Of a stretch of DNA of 5,089 bases, positions 1-5,089 are shown in pieces (the first letter of the stretch is position 1; each line of letters begins with the position of its first letter). A program made the translations under genes and the position numbers. Under the pieces are notes generated by a model. It made no database searches and was not told the origin of the DNA. It worked only from the letters and a program-made list of their open reading frames with translations. This stretch comes from Chloracidobacterium sp. UBA7659 (GTDB taxonomy: Bacteria > Acidobacteriota > Blastocatellia > Pyrinomonadales > Pyrinomonadaceae). Location of the stretch: positions 53,546-58,634 of the forward strand of contig DLHV01000244.1 in NCBI GenBank assembly GCA_002483395.1, in the 5' to 3' direction.

Positions 1-369
1 GGCCTGGACATATTTGAGCTGACGCCGACCAGGAACCTTACTCAAAACGAGATCGACGCAGCAAAATCGGTTCGGGTTGCGGAATTGAATGTTCAGAACC
101 AGCAGAAGATCGAATGGCCGCGAAAATTAGTTGTTGCCAAGGCGTACGTCGATCAACTGGAGCGTTCAGGTGCTCCCGCGGACGGCGTAGCTCGGATACG
201 AAAGGCCATCGGGATGGCTGAAGAATCTGGTCTAGCTCCGGCAGATCTTAAAAAACTGAAGGAAATCGCCGACGAGTCGGAAAAGGGAGCTGCTGACGCC
301 GGGAGAAGCGCCGCCGACTCAGCTCGATTGCGATCCTTGGCTGAAATCCTGAAGCGACCTGCGATATAG
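1..369 (+). CDS. C-terminal end of an unrecognised protein (5' truncated), helical charged tail
   Basis: The frame is open from the first base of the window to a TAG at 367-369, giving 122 residues, so this is the end of a gene that starts outside. A TTG at 85 could act as a start, but coherent reading continues upstream of it and I see no Shine-Dalgarno sequence, so I treat the whole stretch as the truncated gene. The first 20 residues (GLDIFELTPTRNLTQ...) look like the edge of a folded domain. From about residue 40 the protein is rich in Ala, Lys, Glu, Arg and Asp with no membrane segment, and reads as several amphipathic helices, probably a helical bundle or short coiled coil. I do not recognise the family. 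The gene converges on the minus-strand cluster and has no evident functional link with it. Confidence is high that it is coding and low on any role. Confidence 0.75.
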   Translation, partial: GLDIFELTPTRNLTQNEIDAAKSVRVAELNVQNQQKIEWPRKLVVAKAYVDQLERSGAPADGVARIRKAIGMAEESGLAPADLKKLKEIADESEKGAADAGRSAADSARLRSLAEILKRPAI

Positions 370-386
370 TGCCGAGAGCTGAGGTT

Positions 387-1649
387 CTAATTCAGCATTA
401 GTGAAAAATCATCGAGGGATAATTCACCGAATATGGGGCAGGGACTTGTATTGCAGTTACTCCTTTGAAGGCTTATGAAGGCGACCGGTGCTTCTTTGGT
501 AACGAAGTCAACCTTAGCCAACACCCACTTACCGTCTGTGGACTCGAATGCGGCTGAGCGGCCCAACGTCTCGTTTGAGACGCCGTCGTTTACTACTATC
601 GAAGGAAGGCCAGCGGAGACCAGTTCCGTCGAGCGGTAGAAGAACGTGAGTTGGGATTTTCGGTTGGGTTGGAGGTAAACCAATTGCGAAATTAACCTTC
701 GACCAAATTCTACATTCCCGGCGAATTTAATCAGGACAGCTCTGGATCCCGCATGGAATTGAGAGCCGTCAAGGGCCACGGAGATCGCTGAGGCCTTTTG
801 ATCTATCTGCCAGCCGAATCCAGCTGCGTCACTCTCGGTTATTTGTTCAAAGCCGCCATCGAATATGAGTTCGTTGCCGCTGGCGTCTTCGTTTTTTAAT
901 CTCGACAGCCAGACTTCACGAGCAACCTCGAAGCTCTGTTTCTCTATTAAGGATCCAATAAACTCGTTCTTCTCGCTTTCACTAAGTTCATCCGCTACCA
1001 GGAATGACTTCATGTTGTCCGTCATGAAATCGTGCTTGATAAGATAACGGGCGACAATTTTCCTCGCTTCGACAGATTCGGGTTGAACCGAGAGCTCGAT
1101 CGCTTGCGGGTCACTAGGATATGTGATCCGGGCAAGATGCAGTATCTCAGGATAGAGTTCAGGATCGTACGCAGCGGCTTTGTTGAGGAATGGGAACGCT
1201 TGTTCATACTGGCCGTTTTCGAGAAGCATCATCCCCATGTAGTAATTTGGCTGGCTATATCTTGGGGCAAGCGTAAGGCCGTTATGATAAGCCGTCCGGG
1301 CTGCATTAATATCTCCTGATTTGAACCTCGAATAACCTAGGCGCAACCACAAAAGAAAATCGTTTTTCCGTAGGGCAATTGCCTTTTCAAATGCTTCCGC
1401 GGCCGAATCGTAATCTTTATTCCTGAGAAATAACATTCCGTGGACCTTGTAGGCATCCGGGTTTTCGGGCTGGAAGTAAATTGCGGATACTGCGTCAACG
1501 TCCGAACCGGTTCGAAATGCGTTGTCTCCGTAGTAGTGAGAGAGGCCCTGTCGGGCGGCGGAAACACCGATGAATAGTACGAAGCCGACGTAGAGTAGCG
1601 CCGCAAAATAGTTCCCACCTGAAAACACTATGGCTTTGAAAAAGTTCAT
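387..1649 (-). CDS. Membrane-anchored TPR protein with C-terminal jelly-roll (carbohydrate-binding-like) domain
   Basis: This 420-residue protein starts with a short cytoplasmic stretch and one hydrophobic segment at about 14-30, an uncleaved signal anchor that should place the rest in the periplasm. Three TPR-like units follow at about 64-96, 97-130 and 133-165, with the usual small and aromatic residues (for example DYDSAAEAFEKAIAL). A less regular helical region runs to about 250. Residues 259-420 read as a beta-rich domain opening with ELIFDGGFEQI and GFGWQI and closing with FGELSLDDFSLML, the pattern of galactose-binding-like or CBM4/9-type jelly rolls. Cys398 and Cys404 could form a disulfide. 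TPRs bind proteins; sugar binding is inferred from the fold pattern only. The ATG at 1649 is the only likely start, because the in-frame stop at 1686-1688 leaves no ATG, GTG or TTG between. No strong ribosome binding site is visible. It lies 46 bases after the kinase and is probably cotranscribed. A role as periplasmic partner of the nearby ligase/polymerase is inference. Confidence 0.88.
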   Translation of the reverse strand: MNFFKAIVFSGGNYFAALLYVGFVLFIGVSAARQGLSHYYGDNAFRTGSDVDAVSAIYFQPENPDAYKVHGMLFLRNKDYDSAAEAFEKAIALRKNDFLLWLRLGYSRFKSGDINAARTAYHNGLTLAPRYSQPNYYMGMMLLENGQYEQAFPFLNKAAAYDPELYPEILHLARITYPSDPQAIELSVQPESVEARKIVARYLIKHDFMTDNMKSFLVADELSESEKNEFIGSLIEKQSFEVAREVWLSRLKNEDASGNELIFDGGFEQITESDAAGFGWQIDQKASAISVALDGSQFHAGSRAVLIKFAGNVEFGRRLISQLVYLQPNRKSQLTFFYRSTELVSAGLPSIVVNDGVSNETLGRSAAFESTDGKWVLAKVDFVTKEAPVAFISLQRSNCNTSPCPIFGELSLDDFSLMLN

Positions 1650-1695
1650 TTTGCAGATCGAAGACGCTCTTTTTTTTCGGTTAGCTCAACAACCA

Positions 1696-4035
1696 CTAGG
1701 CAACCTTCTTGAGTTGCCTCAATTTCGCAGTCACGCGCTGGATCCCGGTTCGCGTATCTTCGCAATCCTCGATTCGCAATGCCTTCCGATAAAACTTGAG
1801 CGACGACTGGAAATGTCCCTGGATCTCAGAACAGGCGGCCAGATAGTAGAACGAATTTTCATTTGGGCCGACTTGCTCGAGCACTTGCATGAAGACGTCC
1901 TGGCAATTTTTGTACGCACCGAAATGATAGAAAACTCGTCCCATCGAATCGAGTAGATGGGAAGGCATTTTCTCACGTGCCGATCGCTGCCAGACAATTC
2001 GTAAATTTTCACATAGTTCGGCAGAAATGTCCGGCTTCAAATCATCGGCAAGCTTGCCAAGCGTGAAATCCAAAAAGAATAAGAGCAGCGGATTGAAACC
2101 GCTGTTTCGAAAAACGCTGATGAATCTATTCGCAAAGTCGTTAGAGTCGATCGTCCGATCATCCGCATTTTGAAGAACCTTTGTCCCTCGAATCAAGATT
2201 CGGAGAAGTTGAAAATCGATGTTATTGCCCGCGGTTCTATAAAGTTCACAGCAGGAACGGACAAAATACCGGGCGGTTTCCTTAGAGAAAAAGGCCAAAT
2301 TCAAGGCCGCCTTGTACGATTTGATCGCTTCGACAAGATGGTTTTGAGATCTGTAAGCATCACCTAAGATCCTGTGCGATCCTCTCAGATACAGGTCAAG
2401 CGATAGGGCTTTTCGGGCAAGGCTGATTGCTTTGCCGCTCCGGCCGGTCACGAGATTGATGTTCGCTAACTCTTCCCACGGCTCGGGTTGAGAACTATCA
2501 AGTGTTAGCGACTTCTCAAAATAGATGCTCGCTTCATCATACTGCCCAATGCGGTAATAAAGGTCACCCATCAAATTGAGAGTAACGCAATTGTCCGGCC
2601 GGAGCTGCAATGCCCTGTGGAGATAATTCTCCGCCGTGTCGAAATCTCCTCTGGCAATAAGTACTCGAGCATGGGCATGCAAAACAATGAACAAATCCGC
2701 TCGCATCATCAGGGCCGCCGTACTCGCGCCATAAGCGCGGTCGATCCAGCCTCCAAGTGTCAGAGCGATCGCCTTGCAAGCCTGCAGCTCCGGTAACCCT
2801 CCCCTATTCCGCATGGCATAGTCAACACATACTTCGGCTTCCTCAAAATTTCCCAGAATGGCGAACGACAACGCTCGACGAGCAATCTCTGAATCGGAAA
2901 GTCCAAGCGCCGATTCACTCGGAATCAATATCTTAAATTGATCATTGAGCATTTGCTGTAGTTCATTCTCGACGGTTTCGAAACTTGCGGGACGCTGGGC
3001 TGGCGATTTGGCTAAACATCGCGCGACCAGTTCTATGATCGGCCGGGGAACGCTCTTTTCAGCCAGCAATTCCAGCGGCGGTTCCTTGTCCCGTTGCATT
3101 TCAACAATCTTATCCCTCGACGCCCCAACAAACGGGCGGCGTCCGCATAGCATTTCAAACAGTGTGACGCCAAAGGCATAGATATCGGCATTGCTCCTGC
3201 CAGGGACCACTTTATCGAGCATTTCCGGAGCCATATAAGCAGCCGTACCGCCCCAGCCGATACTCGCGTCAGTTTCCGTTGCTAATTGCGCGACTGTCTC
3301 TTGACTACCTACTGGATGTCTGCCGAGCCCAATCGCGGATGCCAGGCCAAAATCACCAAGTTTTAGTTTTCCTTCGGAGGTAATAAAACAGTTACCAGGC
3401 TTAATATCTCCGTGGACAAAGCCCGGAAGCGTGGACTGAGCGAAATGTACCGCCCGGCAAAGATACACCGCATATCTTAGTGCCGTTTCAAGAGGTAAGA
3501 GACCGGTCTTTAGATGAAGGTCGAGGCTTGTCGCGGGAAGGTACTCGGTCAGAATGAAGAGACGGCTTTTAATATAAAAGGCGGAATAAGTTGTAACAAG
3601 ATTAGGGTGCAGGCCAAGTCGCAGCGAGATGTCAGCCTCAACCGCCAACTTCTCATTTTTCTTAATTTCATTCCCCGGTATTGCCCGATTCTCTTTCAGG
3701 CAGTAGGGTCTCATCTCATCCAGGTCGATGACCGTGTAAACATTTGAAAAGCCGCCGCTTTGAACGCCACAAATCTTGAATCGCCTGCGTTCGCCGTCAG
3801 CATTATAAACGCTGATGCAGTCGCCGACCCGATAACGAGACCCTTCAACAGGTAACTTTTCCGGGGAGAAAACCGCCTGTATCAAATCATCATTTCCGGG
3901 CAGCGATCGGATCTGGTGGCTCTTATCTTTGAACCAGCCGTAAATTTGACCGAACTTAATTCCCACACGGTCAGACGCAATGCGGAGCCTGTCATGGCTG
4001 CTATCAAAGATCGTGAATGACGAAAGTCTTTCCAT
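1696..4035 (-). CDS. Soluble Ser/Thr protein kinase with C-terminal TPR repeats (non-RD type)
   Basis: This 779-residue protein has an N-terminal extension (1-86), a eukaryote-like kinase domain (about 87-363) and a long helical TPR region (about 380-779). Visible kinase parts are a degenerate glycine loop (QSGGFSNVY, 92-100), the ATP-binding Lys114 in YCLKEN, Glu133 as the helix-C candidate, the catalytic loop HGDIKPGN (208-215) with Asp210, Lys212 and Asn215, Asp228 of DFG, GTAAYMAPE ending at 271, Asp284 in DIYAFG and Arg348 near the domain end. All residues needed for phosphotransfer are present, so it should be active on Ser or Thr. HGD replaces HRD, so it is a non-RD kinase. Clear TPR units lie at about 452-482, 484-516, 518-549, 550-582, 694-725 and 726-759. 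No membrane segment or PASTA domain is seen, so it should be cytoplasmic, with the TPRs docking partners or substrates. The ATG at 4035 is fixed by in-frame TGA codons at 4057-4062 with no other start between. An AAGGA lies 14 bases upstream, rather far for a good ribosome binding site. Its place between polysaccharide genes suggests control of that pathway, which is inference. Confidence 0.95.
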   Translation of the reverse strand: MERLSSFTIFDSSHDRLRIASDRVGIKFGQIYGWFKDKSHQIRSLPGNDDLIQAVFSPEKLPVEGSRYRVGDCISVYNADGERRRFKICGVQSGGFSNVYTVIDLDEMRPYCLKENRAIPGNEIKKNEKLAVEADISLRLGLHPNLVTTYSAFYIKSRLFILTEYLPATSLDLHLKTGLLPLETALRYAVYLCRAVHFAQSTLPGFVHGDIKPGNCFITSEGKLKLGDFGLASAIGLGRHPVGSQETVAQLATETDASIGWGGTAAYMAPEMLDKVVPGRSNADIYAFGVTLFEMLCGRRPFVGASRDKIVEMQRDKEPPLELLAEKSVPRPIIELVARCLAKSPAQRPASFETVENELQQMLNDQFKILIPSESALGLSDSEIARRALSFAILGNFEEAEVCVDYAMRNRGGLPELQACKAIALTLGGWIDRAYGASTAALMMRADLFIVLHAHARVLIARGDFDTAENYLHRALQLRPDNCVTLNLMGDLYYRIGQYDEASIYFEKSLTLDSSQPEPWEELANINLVTGRSGKAISLARKALSLDLYLRGSHRILGDAYRSQNHLVEAIKSYKAALNLAFFSKETARYFVRSCCELYRTAGNNIDFQLLRILIRGTKVLQNADDRTIDSNDFANRFISVFRNSGFNPLLLFFLDFTLGKLADDLKPDISAELCENLRIVWQRSAREKMPSHLLDSMGRVFYHFGAYKNCQDVFMQVLEQVGPNENSFYYLAACSEIQGHFQSSLKFYRKALRIEDCEDTRTGIQRVTAKLRQLKKVA

Positions 4036-4083
4036 TCTTGGTTCGGTATTCCTTGGTCATCATAAGATGCAAATTTACTCTGT

Positions 4084-4422
4084 CTAATGACCGTTCGGGC
4101 GGTAATGACTGTGACTGCTTCGGTGATGGTTACCGTGTGATTGTGTGTGCCGTCGACCAGTCGAGCATGAATCCTGTGGGTTGAAAGGACTTGCTGCCGG
4201 ATTCGACTGTGGTGAACCATGGGACGAATAATTGCCCGAACTATCGCCGTTGTCCCCATGATTATTGTTGTTAATCCCATGGTTGTTCTCGCCGGTCGCA
4301 TTAACACTGAAAAACTTTCCTAAGATCCCCTTGGATGCGGGAACAGTAAAGACCACAAGCACAAAGGCCGCTGTTACGAAAGTTCGCCAGCTTTTCTTGA
4401 TACGTTCAGTAATTCTTTTCAT
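4084..4422 (-). CDS. Small secreted Asn/His-rich protein of unknown function
   Basis: This 112-residue protein has a basic N-terminus (MKRITERIKK), a hydrophobic core at about 15-28 and a possible signal peptidase site after Val-Pro-Ala (27-29), so export across the inner membrane is likely. If uncleaved, it would be a single-pass anchor. The mature part is low in complexity: residues 41-70 are rich in Asn, Gly, Ser and His, including a run of four Asn at 51-54, and the last 21 residues carry seven His. One Cys (86) is present. I see no conserved domain. The His-rich tail could bind a metal ion, a guess from composition only. The start is well supported: ATG preceded by GAGGAG at a spacing of 6, the best ribosome binding site in the window. 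It lies 67 bases after the ligase/polymerase and 48 before the kinase, in the same direction. Another frame over the same bases is also long and open, so a frame error in the 3' half cannot be excluded. Confidence 0.7.
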   Translation of the reverse strand: MKRITERIKKSWRTFVTAAFVLVVFTVPASKGILGKFFSVNATGENNHGINNNNHGDNGDSSGNYSSHGSPQSNPAASPFNPQDSCSTGRRHTQSHGNHHRSSHSHYRPNGH

Positions 4423-4428
4423 TTTTAT

Positions 4429-4434
4429 CTCCTC
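4429..4434 (-). promoter_or_regulatory. Shine-Dalgarno site of the small secreted protein gene
   Basis: The minus strand reads GAGGAG here, six bases before the ATG at 4422-4420. This is close to the ideal match and spacing for 16S rRNA pairing. It supports both the start codon and the reality of this small gene. The kinase and membrane TPR genes have no comparable site, so the small protein may be translated more strongly than its neighbours. Confidence 0.75.
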
Positions 4435-4489
4435 GCTTCTAACACGTTTTCGTTTTACCTAGGCTGTTGGCCGCAACCACAGTACTCGT

Positions 4490-5089
4490 TTACCTTCCCG
4501 TTGCTCTATCAACATTTACCGTCGCGATGACGACAAGAACCGTAAATATCATTGCGTTGATCATAATATGAAGGCCAAAATCAACAGAACTGTGAATCAA
4601 AACACCGAAAATTCCAATTGCTGCGCCAAAACAGCACGATCGCATAAACGGATCTCTTGACTTCAGATTCTTTGATACTCTGGCAACGACAATGGCACCA
4701 AAACCGGCAAAAAGAGCAAACCCGACTATTCCGCCGCTGGCCAAAATTTCCAGATAATCATTATGTGCCTGCTTTAGAGAAAACTTTCCGCTGGAAGCGT
4801 CAAACTTTGGAATCGCCGACGCGAATGCTCCAAACCCGCTTCCGAAAATCGGCTTATCCTTTATCAAGTCCAGCGTCGAGTTCCAAATAAGGTTTCGATT
4901 GACTCGTGTGCTGTTTACGGTTTCGACCTCTCCTCCAAGTTTCTCGATCCGGGTAACCACAGCATCGCCGCCTACAAACGCGATTGTAACAATGATCAAC
5001 CCGAGAACTAATCCACAGAGACCAATCGCGGCCAATGTTTTTCTGACCGGTATCTTGCCAATGCCAGAAACCCTTCTCGAACATACGTG
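4490..5089 (-). CDS. O-antigen ligase / polymerase family membrane protein (Wzy_C type), C-terminal part
   Basis: The reading frame is open from the right edge (5089) to a TAA at 4492-4490, giving the last 199 residues of a longer protein. A TTG at 5035 is in frame, but coding reads through it, so it is not taken as the start. Fragment residues 19-40 form a membrane helix. A large periplasmic loop of about 75 residues follows, with NRNLIWNSTLDLIKDKP (64-80), GSGFGAF and QAHNDYLEILASGG (107-120), then helices at about 119-137, 151-167 and 174-193. The loop pattern, the AHNDYLE motif and HSSVDFGLHIMINA near the end are typical of the Wzy_C/O-antigen ligase superfamily. These enzymes move glycans from undecaprenyl diphosphate to lipid A core or another acceptor, or polymerise repeat units, on the periplasmic side. 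His109 and Arg62 or Arg65 are the likely catalytic pair by analogy with WaaL. Ligase and polymerase cannot be told apart here. The protein ends soon after the last helix, so no TPR domain is fused to it. It is the first gene of the minus-strand cluster in this window. Confidence 0.9.
   Translation of the reverse strand, partial: HVCSRRVSGIGKIPVRKTLAAIGLCGLVLGLIIVTIAFVGGDAVVTRIEKLGGEVETVNSTRVNRNLIWNSTLDLIKDKPIFGSGFGAFASAIPKFDASSGKFSLKQAHNDYLEILASGGIVGFALFAGFGAIVVARVSKNLKSRDPFMRSCCFGAAIGIFGVLIHSSVDFGLHIMINAMIFTVLVVIATVNVDRATGR

Noticed and set aside
1032..1319. A 95-codon plus-strand open frame opposite the membrane TPR gene
   Set aside because: It lies entirely antisense to a clear TPR protein, and its translation shows no domain features.
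1670..1677. A run of eight T between the kinase and membrane TPR genes, considered as a terminator
   Set aside because: On the transcribed minus strand it is a run of A, and no GC-rich stem precedes it. No plus-strand gene ends here.
1630..1956. A 108-codon plus-strand open frame opposite the kinase 3' end
   Set aside because: It is antisense to the TPR-coding end of the kinase and starts inside the opposite gene, with no Shine-Dalgarno sequence. The minus-strand reading shows real TPR motifs.
3882..4307. A 141-codon minus-strand open frame overlapping the small gene and the kinase start
   Set aside because: It has no good ribosome binding site, and its last 150 or so bases run inside the well-supported kinase coding region in another frame. 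Its composition follows from the His codons of the small gene. It is kept only as a possible frame question in the findings.
4455..4484. A short inverted repeat (GTTG/CAAC) and the CCTAGG palindrome after the ligase stop, considered as a terminator or operator
   Set aside because: The stem is only about four or five base pairs and no T-run follows on the minus strand. It cannot be told apart from chance.

Overview
The window looks like a chromosomal segment of a Gram-negative bacterium with moderate GC content. The main evidence is the end of an O-antigen ligase/polymerase-type membrane protein. Next to it lie a predicted secreted peptide, a Ser/Thr protein kinase fused to tetratricopeptide (TPR) repeats, and a membrane-anchored TPR protein with a C-terminal jelly-roll-like domain. 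Many TPR proteins, eukaryote-like kinases and Wzy/WaaL-family proteins in polysaccharide loci are what I would expect of Acidobacteriota (Blastocatellia type). That placement is an inference from style and gene content, not from a marker gene.

Layout: four genes lie head to tail on the minus strand and fill 387-5089. In transcription order they are the ligase/polymerase end (5089-4490, cut by the window edge), a 112-residue secreted Asn/His-rich protein (4422-4084), the kinase-TPR protein (4035-1696), and the membrane TPR/carbohydrate-binding-like protein (1649-387). The gaps are 67, 48 and 46 bases, which suits one transcript, and I see no convincing terminator or promoter in them. A plus-strand gene enters from the left edge and ends at 369. 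It converges on the minus-strand cluster with only 17 bases between the two stop codons. No stretch longer than 67 bases lacks a gene.

Inferred working model: the ligase/polymerase joins lipid-linked glycans on the outer face of the inner membrane. The last gene may supply a separate periplasmic TPR scaffold with a glycan-binding-like domain. The cytoplasmic kinase may couple a signal to synthesis or export of the polysaccharide through its TPR docking surface. The secreted Asn/His-rich peptide has no recognisable family. I found no RNA genes, mobile elements, CRISPR arrays or notable DNA repeats.
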